Positions 33,365 through 44,200 of a stretch of DNA of 64,000 nt are shown in pieces (position 1 is the first letter of the stretch; every line of letters begins with the position of its first letter). Source of the DNA: Nipponacmea schrenckii (lineage: Eukaryota > Mollusca > Gastropoda > Lottiidae). The stretch covers positions 22,092,338 to 22,156,337 of the forward strand of contig CM060199.1 in assembly GCA_030562195.1 (NCBI GenBank), written 5' to 3'. The translations under genes and the position numbers were made by a program. The notes beneath the pieces are model-generated. The model did not search any database. It was not told the DNA's origin and saw only the letters and a program-made list of their open reading frames with translations.

Positions 33365-34205
33365 AGGGTAGTGTGGTGGAAGGTTGTGGGGTGGGAGGGT
33401 ACAGGGGGAGGAGGGGTAGTGTGGAGGTAGGTAGTGGGGGGGGGGCGGGGTAGTGTGGAGGAAGGTGGTGAGGAGGAAGGGTAGTGTGGAGGAAGGTGGG
33501 GGAGGGGGGAGGTGGGAAGGGCTAGTGTGGAGGCAGGTGGAGGGGGGAGGGTAGAGGGGGAGGAGGAGGGATAGTGTGGAGGAAGGTGGGGAGGAGGGGG
33601 AGGGGTAGTGTGGAGGAAGGTGGGGAGGGGTAGTGTGGAGAGGAGGGGTAGTGTGGAGGAAGGTGGGGGAGGGGGAGGGGGTAGTGTGGGGGGGAGGGGT
33701 AATGTGGAGGAAGGTGGGGGGAGGGGAGGAAGGGTAGTGTGAGGGAAGGGGAGGTTAGAGGGAGAGGATGGGTAGTGTGGGGGAGAGGGAGGAGGGATAG
33801 TGTGGAGGAAGGTGAGGGGAGGGAGGGGAGGAGAGGTAGTGTGGAGGAAGGTGGGGAGGAGGGGGAGGGGTAGTGTGGAGGAAGGTGGGGGAGGAGGGGT
33901 AGTGTGGAGGAAGGTGGGGGGAGGGGAAGGAGGGGTAGTGTGGAGGAAGGTGGGGAGGAGGGGGAGGGGAAGTGTGGAGGACGGTGGGGGGTGGGGGAGG
34001 AGAGGTAGTGTGGAGGAAGGTGGGGGAGGAGGGATAGTGTGGAGGAAGGTGGGGGGATGGGAAGGAGGGGTAGTGTGGAGGAAGGTGGGGGAGGAGAGGT
34101 AGTGTGGAGGAAGGTGGGGGAGGAGGGGTAGTGTGGAGGAAGGTGGGGGAGGAGAGGTAGTGTGGAGGAAGGTGGCGGGGGATGGGACCGGGGGGAGAGG
34201 AGAGG
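33365..34205 (+). repeat. Purine-rich G-dense minisatellite
   Basis: About 30 imperfect copies of a 25-30 bp unit around GGTAGTGTGGAGGAAGGTGG followed by 4-12 G/A bases. The plus strand is almost pure purine plus T of the TAGTGT core. It is open in several frames on both strands, which explains the long Pro/Ser and Gly/Val frames; none is a gene. It could form G-quadruplex or triplex structures. Confidence 0.9.
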
Positions 34206-34212
34206 GAGAAAG

Positions 34213-34527
34213 GGGATGGGGTTCAGATGCTTGGTCACTAGTCTGACAGTCCCAGATTCAATCCTGGGATTATCCTTCAGCCCGGATTCCCCTTGTCAGT
34301 GATGCAGGTCCGGGGACTGACAATGAAAAAGGGTATTGTCTTTAAGATGGGACAATAAACCAAGGCCCTGTGTGTAGATCACTCAACAGTTGGAAATCGA
34401 AAAAGGGCAGGCTTATGCCGTCGTCCTGACAAAATTTCCCTCATTTCTCACTGAATGGCGTTGCTCGTCTTCATTAGCCCATAAGGTGCAGAAGGGTAGG
34501 ACGTAGGACTCCATTCAGTTCATTCCC
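34213..34527 (+). mobile_element. tRNA-derived SINE
   Basis: The head TTCAGATGCTTGGTCACTAG and CCCAGATTCAATCCTGGG resemble a decayed tRNA promoter (the second is B-box-like). The body includes GATGCAGGTCCGGGGACTGA, GGGACAATAAACCAAGGCCC, AAAATTTCCCTCATTTCTCA and CGTTGCTCGTCTTCATTAGC, ending GGACTCCATTCAGTTCATTC. It matches the truncated copies at 11943-12072 and 12148-12412 and is the most complete of the three. Confidence 0.72.
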
Positions 34528-35137
34528 AAGATACCATGTTTAAAGCTTGCAAAATTTCATCCAATCAAGTGTACATGAAATTTTATGATTTATATTATGA
34601 CCAGAATGGCGGTTTTTCTTTTCAATTTCGTGGGAATGATTCTCTCTAATAATTTTTCTCTTTCTACCCTTAGGCGACAGCTCGACAGGCTCACTCTCGT
34701 CCTCAAACATCATTATAGACAACACATTTCAGCCATTATCATGGGGGCTGCCATTTTGGAGGAAGTGAATTCCGATTGGTTGATGGGATATATCCCATTT
34801 TGTAAAGAAAACATCATGTCGCTTATACCATTTTGAAACAAAACACAAAAATTAACTCCCTTTCTCAGGCCCTTATAAATTGAAAATAATGGTTTTGAAC
34901 AGTTTGTCAGATGCCTCTTAATGAAAATGGAAAAAAACGAAAATCTCAAAAATGGCGCATATCCCATTTTGAAAATAAACTCTTCATATTTAGATAAATT
35001 ATTTATTTTTTTCGAAAGAAGCAAATCTGATAAAATAATTACCATAGAAGAACTCGAAGAATTTAATGAAATATTCGATTAATTGTTAACAAAAATTGAA
35101 TCATTAAAAATAGAACATAAAAAATTGAAATAGAAAC

Positions 35138-35416
35138 ATGACTAAATTAATTAAAAAAAAAGAACCTAATGCTGTAAAACCGAAGAAAAATATTGACAAT
35201 GAATTATTTGAAAATGTGGTTTCTGATATAATTGAAGAGTTTAATACTTTTTATGGACAAATTGAAATCGATGGAAAAATTTTTGAAGATGGTGAATTCA
35301 AACAAAATATGAATTTATCTTTCTTTAATGTTCAAATGATTTCTAGAGTTGTCAATAATATGAGTGAAAAATCAGATAGTTCAGATTGGTATTTTACTGG
35401 TCATAATATATCGTAA
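35138..35416 (+). CDS. Small unassigned Polinton protein
   Basis: 92 codons, ATG 35138 to TAA 35416, with a Lys-rich start and a DNELFENVVSDIIEEF-type amphipathic centre. It sits just before the polymerase gene. An inverted repeat AATAATCATTT ... AACAGAAATAATCATTTCTGTT follows at about 35417-35457. No domain recognised. Confidence 0.45.
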   Translation: MTKLIKKKEPNAVKPKKNIDNELFENVVSDIIEEFNTFYGQIEIDGKIFEDGEFKQNMNLSFFNVQMISRVVNNMSEKSDSSDWYFTGHNIS

Positions 35417-35489
35417 ATAATCATTTATCAAACAGAAATAATCATTTCTGTTTGATAAAAAGAGATAACAAAAGTTAAGGAATAAATGA

Positions 35490-36665
35490 AATAGAAAACA
35501 ACTATGAACAAGTATGGAAATCCTGTGTTAACGAAAACATTAAACTTTTTTCAGAATTTAATCCAGCTTCCATGTCACAAAACTCCGAACCTGAAACTCT
35601 TTATTCTTGGGATTCTGAGACCTATACAGAAAAAGAAACTGGTAAAACAATACCATATGCATGCTCTTTAGTAAATTTGGAAAAGCCGCGAAAAATATTA
35701 GAACGAATAAATTGTCGTTTTCCAGATCTAAAACCCACAGATAATGTTCCTGAAGAATTTTATGAAAAAATAATGAATATAGTTCATATATTTGTAGGTA
35801 CAGATTGTATAGATCAAATGTTAAAATATTTAGGAAATGTTGATCAAAAACAATTAACTTTAGTTTCTCATAATGGTAGTGGTTTTGATAATTGGATTAT
35901 TATTAAAAATATGTCAAAATTAACTCACTGTCCTCTCAAAACCTCAAGAGGCATACTTCGTTTACCAATATCTAATATATATACAGAAAAGTCTTTACAG
36001 AAAAAATGGAATAATGAAAAGAAGTTTAACAACAATAACAATTATCTTCAAAAAATAAATTTCACTTGTTCATATCAACATGTAGAAAGAAGTTTTAAAG
36101 ATTGGGGAAAATCATCAGAATTACCAATGAATTTAAGAAAGATTGATTTAGATATTGTGTCTACAAACGAATCAAATTGGGAGTCCCAAAGAGAAGAATG
36201 GGAACCTTATGCTAAAAGAAATACTATATGTTTAGGCATATGTTTGATCAAATACAATCAAGTTATGACATCTATGATAAATCAAAGTGTAATAAATAAT
36301 TTAACAGCCCCCGCATTATCTCTTAAAGGTTGGTATCATCTGTATAAAGGAGAAAAGTATATTCTCACATAGATCCAATCATCAGACATTATGTCAGACG
36401 TTCTGTAAAAGGAGGTAGAGTTTCTGCAAACATAATAAAATTCAAATCGGATAAATTAGATGAAATTTGTAAAGTACTACAACATTTAAATACAACTGAT
36501 TCTGATATAATTCAGTTATTCAAAAAATACCAACAGTCTACTAAAGATTTTAACGAAGAGTTGAAGAAAATCTCTTGTTCTAAATTAATGGCATTTGACG
36601 CTAACGGTTTATATGCCTCTGCTATGTGTGATGGTGAATACCCATTTTCTAATAATCTTTTTAAA
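35490..36665 (+). pseudogene. Protein-primed DNA polymerase B, N-terminal half only
   Basis: The main frame 35572-36372 has the 3'-5' exonuclease motifs: Exo I in SWDSETYTE (Asp-x-Glu) and Exo II in SHNGSGFDNW. After a frame change at about 36372 come RRSVKGGRVSA and polymerase motif A, MAFDANGLYASAM. The reading may begin upstream of 35572 (open from about 35490 with no clear ATG). Coding stops just after motif A, where the sequence switches to a minus-strand gene, so motifs B and C (the catalytic DTD-type Asp pair) are missing and the enzyme cannot work. The family replicates Polinton DNA from a terminal protein. Confidence 0.85.
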
Positions 36666-37417
36666 ATGGCATGGATTTCATTTGAATCAGATTGATGTCC
36701 ATGTTTCATTGCTTCAATAATTACATTAAGTAATTGTTGGGGACAATCTGATAAAAAAGTTATTCCTTCTCCAGATATCAAATTATTGAATTCATCTATT
36801 TCTTCTACGATTGGATTTTCTTCCCAATATTCATCCGATTCATCAACATCATTCATGGCTCTGATATGTAGGTCTACTTCTTTCAATCTATTTGTTAGAG
36901 CTCTCGTTTTTTTAATAGCGTAAAGAAGTTTTAAATATTCTATCAAATCATTGTATTCCGCAATGGCAATGTCTCCTCCGTTAATCAAATCAATTAATCC
37001 TTGTGTTAATTTATATCTAAAGGGTTTTGTATCTATCTTGAATTGAGGGTAACGATGATCAAACAATATTCGATAACCATTGAATAATAACCCATAATCA
37101 TCCACAACTGGTTTAATAGACTTTGGTAAAGTTGGGTCAGGATTTGAAAAATATCGTTTTATATCATCAAGTGATTTTATAATAAATTCATTTGTATTTT
37201 CTAGTTCTAAAGGTGGAACATTTTCTATAGCAGGAGGTGGAGTATTTTCTATAGCAGGAACATTTTCTTGTTGTTTTAATAGAGGCTTAAATAAAATTGA
37301 TAAACTCTCCTCCATTCCCATTTGCGATAATCTTCTATCTTCAATTTTAGATTTTATTTTATCTTTAGTTTTAATGTAATCTTTATTTCTCTTTAATATT
37401 TTATTCCAATCAGTCAT
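36665..37417 (-). CDS. Unassigned Polinton protein, ~250 codons, C-terminus fused to foreign DNA
   Basis: ATG at 37417 on the minus strand. The N-terminus is Lys-rich (DWNKILKRNKDYIKTKDK), then comes a Pro/Glu linker and a folded-looking centre (DDYGLLFNGYRILFDHRYP, LTQGLIDLINGGD). From about 36665 leftwards the frame continues on the antisense of the polymerase gene to 36512, so the true C-terminus has been replaced or ends near there. It follows the ATPase by 3 nt in the same direction. A conserved-looking structural-gene neighbour, role unknown. Confidence 0.5.
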
Positions 37418-37420
37418 TTT

Positions 37421-38158
37421 TTAATTACAAATATTTGTCATAACTTTTTGTCCAGCTGGTTTTCTTGTATTTACAAAGATATATCCTTGATCGTCAGGAT
37501 TGTTCCATTGTCTTCTACAATTTTTTTTAAATTCATCTTTCTCCATACCATGAATTATTGATTGGAGTATTTGAGATAGATCTTTATCGTTTAATTCAAA
37601 CAAAATAAAACAATTAGCGTCTTTCTAATAAACATTCCGTCCATTCCATAAAATGATTGAGATTGGTATAATGACAATTGTGATGTCTTCCTTTAGTAAA
37701 GAATTCTTGTTGAACTGTTTGGTTTCATTGTGCTACGCAATCATCGAAAATAACCAGGTTTTTCCTTTTCTTGTCGATATTAGACAAATCTAAATCATTC
37801 ACATTCTTGGTTAGTACAACTTGAATATCAGTTGGTGTTAATGATGGGTTGTTTTCTTTTATATAATAATTTATAAATTCTTCAATAGTTTTGTCATTTT
37901 GAAGATCTTCATCCTGTTCATAACTTCGAAATATTTGCTGTATGTCTTCTTTTTGTAAATATTCTAAGGCTTTCAGAAATTGATAATATAATTGATCTGG
38001 AGTTGATGTATAATGTAAAGGGAATTGAAATCTAATAATTTGGGTGTTGTTAACATCTTAAATAAGAGGTGAGTTTTTCCTGATCCTGATTGACCAACAA
38101 TACACATTAACATTGGATTTTGTGGAAACCTATCTGAATGTTTAAATTTTGCAGCCAT
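37421..38158 (-). pseudogene. Polinton packaging ATPase (FtsK/HerA, A32-like), frameshifted
   Basis: ATG 38158 on the minus strand. Walker A is GQSGSGKT (residues ~22-29). After a frame change near 38035 there is Walker B LVIFDD, followed by an in-frame TGA (near 37732) and the sensor-like GRHHN. A second frame change near 37650 leads to the C-terminal part that ends at 37421 (ELNDKDLSQIL, CRRQWNNPDD). The family pumps genome DNA into the capsid. Three lesions make it nonfunctional. Confidence 0.8.
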
Positions 38159-38162
38159 TTTT

Positions 38163-38417
38163 TTAATGAGGATTTAATACAATACCGTCTCCTTTGTATT
38201 TCGAAAGATACAAACCATCACCACTGCCAATGTGATTAAGTATTAATCCCTCTCCTTCTTTTTTAATCTCAGTTTCACCGGTATCGATTTGATCAATTAA
38301 CTTAGACAAACCTTCTTTTACTGTTTTCTTGGTTGCGTGATTGAATTGTTTGACGCTGGCTAAGATATCCTTGATCCCAGAACCCCTGGCTAATTCTTCC
38401 TTTTCTAAATTATGTCT
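38163..38417 (-). CDS. Polinton small virion-type protein, C-terminal part
   Basis: The last 83 or so codons of a minus-strand frame that enters the gap, with stop at 38163-38165, 4 nt before the ATPase start. It is Lys/Gly-rich with GEGLILNHIGSGDGLYLSKYKGDG; glycine-rich short proteins in this position in Polintons are minor-capsid or membrane-active candidates. The N-terminus is lost in the gap. No firm family assignment. Confidence 0.45.
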   Translation of the reverse strand, partial: RHNLEKEELARGSGIKDILASVKQFNHATKKTVKEGLSKLIDQIDTGETEIKKEGEGLILNHIGSGDGLYLSKYKGDGIVLNPH

Positions 38418-38917
38418 NNNNNNNNNNNNNNNNNNNNNNNNNNNNNNNNNNNNNNNNNNNNNNNNNNNNNNNNNNNNNNNNNNNNNNNNNNNNNNNNNNN
38501 NNNNNNNNNNNNNNNNNNNNNNNNNNNNNNNNNNNNNNNNNNNNNNNNNNNNNNNNNNNNNNNNNNNNNNNNNNNNNNNNNNNNNNNNNNNNNNNNNNNN
38601 NNNNNNNNNNNNNNNNNNNNNNNNNNNNNNNNNNNNNNNNNNNNNNNNNNNNNNNNNNNNNNNNNNNNNNNNNNNNNNNNNNNNNNNNNNNNNNNNNNNN
38701 NNNNNNNNNNNNNNNNNNNNNNNNNNNNNNNNNNNNNNNNNNNNNNNNNNNNNNNNNNNNNNNNNNNNNNNNNNNNNNNNNNNNNNNNNNNNNNNNNNNN
38801 NNNNNNNNNNNNNNNNNNNNNNNNNNNNNNNNNNNNNNNNNNNNNNNNNNNNNNNNNNNNNNNNNNNNNNNNNNNNNNNNNNNNNNNNNNNNNNNNNNNN
38901 NNNNNNNNNNNNNNNNN
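38418..38917. other. Assembly gap of exactly 500 N
   Basis: Left of it is Polinton, right of it LINE endonuclease in minus orientation. The Polinton right end, its capsid genes and the right target duplication would be expected here. Frames spanning it are not real. Confidence 0.98.
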
Positions 38918-40487
38918 CAGCGTCCCAAGACAACATCTTCATCACAGGATATTCCGTTTTCAGTTTCTACTCTCATAGGGATTTCGGTTTTTCGTGAATT
39001 AGCTATGCCTATTTTACCCATTTGTTTCCAAAAGTCACTTTTATTATTATTTTGGCACAATCGAAGTAATTTGTTTTGTTCATCAGCCTGGAATCTCCGC
39101 TTATACTTTCTATGTACTTTATCAAAGTTATTTCGGGCGAGGCAGAAATCTTGTCTTAGTCTTCGCTTGAGTGCTGGGGTTTTACTTTTTATCCACTCTT
39201 TTTCTTTCAAGCACACAATATCCCACAATTCGGTAAGTTCTTCATTCCAATAAGCCTTGTATAAGGACTTCTTTCTATTTTTAGAACATGGTCCGGCATG
39301 AACCTTTATGAGTGGCATCCTTCGTTTTAGTTCTTCGTTGATAACGTTTATGAACGTTGAGTATGCCGTATTTATGTTGTTGGTTATTTCTAACTGGCGC
39401 TCAAGTCTATCTATTGTTGCAGTAAGATCCAAATCACATAAAAAATCACTCGGTATTTTTTTCCTATCATATCTGTATGTATCTGCTTGTCGTGGTGTTT
39501 CTTCGCTATCGGTTGTCACATTTATTGACCAAGTAATTGGGTTGTGGTCTGGTATTGAGTTTTCCACACGAATCCCTAAATTGTTAATTAAATCTGATAT
39601 CAGATGCACATGGAATGATTCACATACAGTTAAGTTCTCATGTTTGGTTAAGACATAGTCGACTACAGATTTTCCCTTTTTTGACACACATGTAAAGGTA
39701 TTAGTCCCTATTCTTCCGTTTAGCATACATAGGTTTGTACTTGTGACAAAATCAATAAGTTTATCTCCATACCCATTGTTGGTTGTATCAATAACTTCCC
39801 GTTGAGGAACGTCGTCGACACCCGCGATAAAATCTAACTCTGCGCCACAACGTGCGTTAAAATCTCCACAAAGGAATAACTGTCCTTCATTTTGATAACT
39901 GTATATTTGATGAAGTAGATCATCAAAATATTTATCTGCGTCCACGCTCCTACATGAGTCAACAGGTGGAAGGTAGCACACACATATACAAATATCCTGC
40001 TTGTTGTTCAATTTATTAGTCAGCTTTATCCAAAGTTTATCTTCTGTGTCGTTATCCAAGACACTAACAGTGAATAGGTTAAAAATTTCATTTTTTATCA
40101 GGACTCCGACACCTCCCGAACCGCGCTTTGCGTTGCGGTGAACGAACTCCCTGTTTTTACCAAACCAAACATAATTATTCACATCAATAGTATCTTCTCT
40201 GCGTAAAAAAGTTTCACAAACACATAAAATGTCCAGTTCCAAAAAGTTTAAAATACATTCTCGGAAAATAACGTTCTCAGAGTCCTTATCACATGACCAG
40301 CCATTTACATTCCAAACACCAAGTTTCAGCTTTAATCATCTTCGCTGCACATTATTTTTAATTATCCGACCACTCTTCACTGTGTAGCTATTTTCCTTTC
40401 CACTCATTTTGATGATATTTCTCAGATTAAAATTGTTGTCTCTGATTTCACGAGGAAGGTCATTTTCGATGAATACACGGTAAAAGT
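38918..40487 (-). mobile_element. LINE 5' part: ORF1 end and ORF2 endonuclease
   Basis: Reading leftwards: the end of an ORF1 (YRVFIENDLPREIR about 40485-40440), its stop near 40337, then ORF2 with an APE-type endonuclease: LGVWNVNGW, CVCETFL, RGSGGVGVLIKN, CGDFNARCG, DYVLTKHENL and SIPDHNPI (about 40335-39520), and a basic linker up to the gap. No frameshift is seen in the endonuclease. The ORF1 tail motif is shared with the LINE at 53786-54144, so both belong to one family. It is inserted in an array spacer that resumes at 40491 (CTCTTGCAAACACACTTCCT). Confidence 0.82.
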
Positions 40488-40490
40488 TTA

Positions 40491-41225
40491 CTCTTGCAAA
40501 CACACTTCCTGTCCTATTTCCACGTCGATTTCTATGTTTAGATAATCACTGAAGTCGGACGCGGCACTACAGACACGCTCGATCATGTGTCCATATCAAC
40601 ACGTCAATTCTCGGCGAAAGATTTCTGTAGACAGATATGGAAATCCCCTATCCGATTAAAAGACAATACATTATGAACAACGGACAGTTTTGATACTCGA
40701 AGCAAGGATTTTGTTAATATCCGCATCGGTTAAGAATCCCTTATTTCCCAAGTTAACGCATAATCGCTTTGCTGCGAAATCTTCATATTAATGTTGGGTG
40801 CGCTGAAGACAATAAGGCAACCATAGGAGTAGTCTCTGGCTAAAAATAAAACTTTCCGAGAGACCATTTTGCAACTTGAAAATGTCGGCCTGGATCACTT
40901 TTTTAAATGCTAATCGTTTATTGTGACCTGAACGATAAAAATGGCAGTGGAAAGGTGATTTCGGCAGAAACAGGCTCAAGCGAAAACTAGTTTGAAAATG
41001 GTCTCTGGTGGAAATCATTTATTTTCTGGCTTCTCTTTAAAATTGAAACATCTACTTTGCAACCATGTTTTAGCTTGCACAGATAATAGATAGGCATACA
41101 ACAGTAATCAAAACAAAAGTCGTAAATTAACAATCAACGGTTAATTAAAAGACAATAGCTGCTATCCATCCTTATAATCACAATTCACTTGGCTCGTGAC
41201 CTACGGCAGAACTGGTGTATGTCAT
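40491..41225 (+). repeat. Array spacer and promoter region, no gene
   Basis: Matches the unit spacer from CTCTTGCAAACACACTTCC to GGTGTATGTCATAAC. The gene's proximal promoter is separated from it by the next LINE and resumes at 44900. A short deletion relative to other units (GTGACCTACGG instead of GTGACATTTACGG) is at about 41200. Confidence 0.85.
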
Positions 41226-44200
41226 AACAAAGCTAGAGGAATCGATAATATACCTAATGAAATTTTGATTTATTGTAATAATGTTTTAATGTCAAGTTTA
41301 ATTCGCTTATTTAATAATATTTTAGACTCTAGATGTTATCCGTCCTCATGGAATATTGGATGTATTATACCTGTTTTTAAAAAAAAGGTGATGTAAATAA
41401 TACAGATAATTATAGAGGTATTACATTAGTAAGTTGCATTGGAAAGCTGTTTACATCAATTTTAAATAAACGTATCTTAGATTATGATAAAAATTACAAT
41501 ATTATCACCCCATCACAGTTTGGTTTTAGAAAAAAATTATCAACTACTGATGCAATTTTTGTACTTCAAACCCTGATTAATAGAACACTCAAAAATAAAA
41601 AAACGTCTATATTGCTGTTTCATAGATTATTCCAAATGTTTCGATCTAATTTAAAGAATAAATTTATGGTACAAATTAATTCATGAAGGGGTAGATGGTA
41701 AAGTATTTAGAGTTATTAGATCTTTGTACAGTAAAGTCAAATGTTGTGTTAAGTCAAATGGAAATATTTCAGAATTTTTTGATTGTAAAAATGGTTTATT
41801 TCAAGGAGAAATTCTTTCGCCTCTTTTATTTTCATTTTATGTAAATGATTGTGAGAGGACTTTTTTTCAGAATGACTGTCCATCACTAACTCTAGACACC
41901 CTAAATTTATTTTTATTGATGTATGCAGATGACAAAGTGTTATTATCAGAAACAGTAACAGGACTTCAAGAACTATTAGACTCCTTACAATCATATACAT
42001 TTAAATGGAACCTCACTGTAAATATCAATAAAACTAAAGTAGTAATTTTCAGAAATAGTGGGAAAATTAAACAAAATGAAGTATGGTATTTTAATAATAA
42101 TAAACTAGCAATTGTTGATGAGTTTAACTACTTGGGAATGCTTTTAAACTATAACGGCAAATTCTTAAAAACCCAAAAACAGTTAGGAGACCAAGGGCGG
42201 AAGGCACTATTTTCTATTTTAAATATTTGCAATCAGAATTATTTTAATATTGAAACTATGTTACATGTATTTGATGTATATGTCAGTAGCATTCTAAACT
42301 ATAGTTGTGAGATTTGGGGCTTCCATAAAGGAAAAGATATTGAAATCATCCATTTACTGTTTTTAAAATCTATTCTTAAAGTCAAGCGATCAACTATGAA
42401 TTCTATGATCTATTACGAACTAGGTAGATTTCCATTGTATATAATCAGATTATGTAGAATATTTAAATATTGGTTTAAACTTTTAAGTACAGATTTCCAT
42501 TGTATATAATCAGATTATGTAGAATATTTAAATATTGGTTTAAACTTTTAAGTACAGAAAACATTTTATTAAAATCTTGTTTAATTGAAAGATGTAGCCA
42601 TGATGATACTTGGATAGTAAGCATAAGAGAAAATTTATATAAAATTGGACTTGGCTATATATGGGAAAATCCAAAGTTTTATTTACATTCCTTCGCATTA
42701 ATTAAAGAAAGAATATTAGATAATTTCAAACAAGAATGTCATGAACTCGTAAGTGATTCTCCAAAAGGTACTTTATATATCAATTCAACTAATAAATTTG
42801 AACTTCAACCATATCTTACTAAACCAATATATAAATTATATCTTTTAAAAATTGCAAAAATACGTTTATCTGCACATTCTTTACATGTTGAAACAGGGCG
42901 TTACACAAAAATTGACCGTAATAAAAGATTTTGTCCATTTTGTTTATCATGTAATAGCAGTGTTATTGAAGATGAGTTTCATTTTATTTTATATTGCCCT
43001 TTATACTGTGATTATAGGTATAAATTTATTAAATCATATTATTTTAAATACCCTAGTATGTATAAACTTATAAAACTTTTATCTACAGAAAATATTTTAA
43101 TATTGAAAAGATAGCTTGCCAGGCAAGGTAACATACGCCCACTGGCAGCATTGAATTTGAAAAATAAATAGAGCAATAACTCAAAAAACATTCACTGAAT
43201 TATTATTGAAGTTAAGGGCAAAAACTCAAAAACTGTTCATGGAAAATTGTCAAATTAGACCTTGACCACCATCTTATCTATTTCAATACTCTTACCAAGT
43301 TTCATCAAATCTATTAAAAAATTGTAGCTTATTTTGCACCCACAAATATTTTTGACGCAATTTTACTAAGTCAAGGTCAATAACCCATAAACCATTTGTT
43401 AAAAAAATTCAGAAATTCAAACTTGACTAATGTCTTATCAATTCTGATGCTGACACCAAGTTCCATCAAAATCCTTTGAAAATTAAAGCTTCTTATTGCA
43501 ACCACAATAGAATTTTGACGCAATTTTACTAAGTCAAGGGCAATAACTTAAAACAATTCATTGAAAAACTGTCAAATTCAAACTTGACTGAGGCCTCATC
43601 AATTCCAATGCTCACACCAAGTTTCATCAACATCCTCTGAAAATTGGAGGATTTATTGCATCAAAACTAAAATTTTGACAAGATTTTTCTAAGCCAAGGG
43701 GCCCTAACTCAAAAAACATTCATGCGATAATTTCCATTTTCAAACTTGACCGAGATATCCAATTACATGTATACCAAGTTTCATTAAGATCGGATAAAAA
43801 CTGTAGCCTGTATTGTGGATACAACCCAAATTTGACACGTTTTTACTAAGTTAAGGCCAATAACTCAAAAACCGCTCATGCGATTATTTCTATTTTCGAA
43901 CTTGACCGAATATCATCAATATATACATGAATACCAAGTTTCATTAAGATCGGATGAAAACTGTAGCCTCTATTGTGGATACAACCCAAATTTGACGCGT
44001 TTTTACTAAGTCAAGGACAATAACTCAAAAACCGCAAATGCGATTATTTCTATTTTCGAACTTGACCGAGATATCATCAATATATACATGAATACCAAGT
44101 TTCATTAAGATCGGATGAAAACTGTACCCTCTATTCTGGATACAACCCAAATTTAACGCGTTTTTACTAAGTCAAGGGCAATAACTCAAAAACCGTTCAT

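Larger units (their letters stand above)
33033..34985. mobile_element. Nonautonomous DNA transposon with 27-bp TIRs, nested in the Polinton
   Basis: Perfect 27-bp inverted termini, GAAGAGTTTATTTTCAAAAT... at 33033-33059 and its complement at 34959-34985, each flanked by ATAT. Three further TTTCAAAATGGGATAT copies at 33235-33305 and others near 34785 and 34828 are subterminal repeats, as transposase-binding arrays often are. The interior holds a minisatellite (33365-34205) and a SINE (34213-34527) but no transposase. The superfamily is not determined: ATAT may be a 4-bp target duplication or, being palindromic, part of the ends. Confidence 0.8.
32713..35082 (+). pseudogene. Polinton membrane protein, split by a DNA transposon
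   Basis: It begins at ATG 32713 with a charged helix, then a hydrophobic span at residues ~50-83 (VISACLIATATSITGSI, PIFIPTILGAL). A 1-base frame change near 32957 leads into a frame that is cut at 33032 by the TIR element. The same frame resumes at 34990 and closes with TAA at about 35080. Counting one copy of the ATAT duplication, the two halves are in phase. This kind of small membrane protein recurs in Polintons; its role is not established. Confidence 0.6.
28928..38417. mobile_element. Polinton/Maverick (adintovirus-like), decayed and rearranged
   Basis: It begins with an AGTAGT hairpin terminus inside a copy of the array gene. Plus-strand genes to 36660: PLA2-like, rve-type integrase, adenain-like protease, coiled-coil fibre-like protein, two uncharacterised proteins, a membrane protein, a small protein and the N-terminal part of DNA polymerase B. 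From about 36660 the strand of coding switches: an unassigned protein, an A32-type packaging ATPase and a small virion-type protein read leftwards from 38417. This gene set defines the Polinton/adintovirus group, which replicates by protein-primed DNA synthesis and can form adenovirus-like virions. Frameshifts, stops, loss of the polymerase C-terminus and of the capsid genes (in or beyond the gap) show it is inactive. Confidence 0.9.

Noticed and set aside
33522..34238. A 238-codon Pro/Ser/Leu-rich frame and its Gly/Val-rich antisense frame
   Set aside because: Translation of a purine-rich minisatellite, open in several frames.
38163..40242. Long open frames on both strands across 38418-38917
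   Set aside because: They are gap-spanning artefacts; only the parts outside the N run are annotated.
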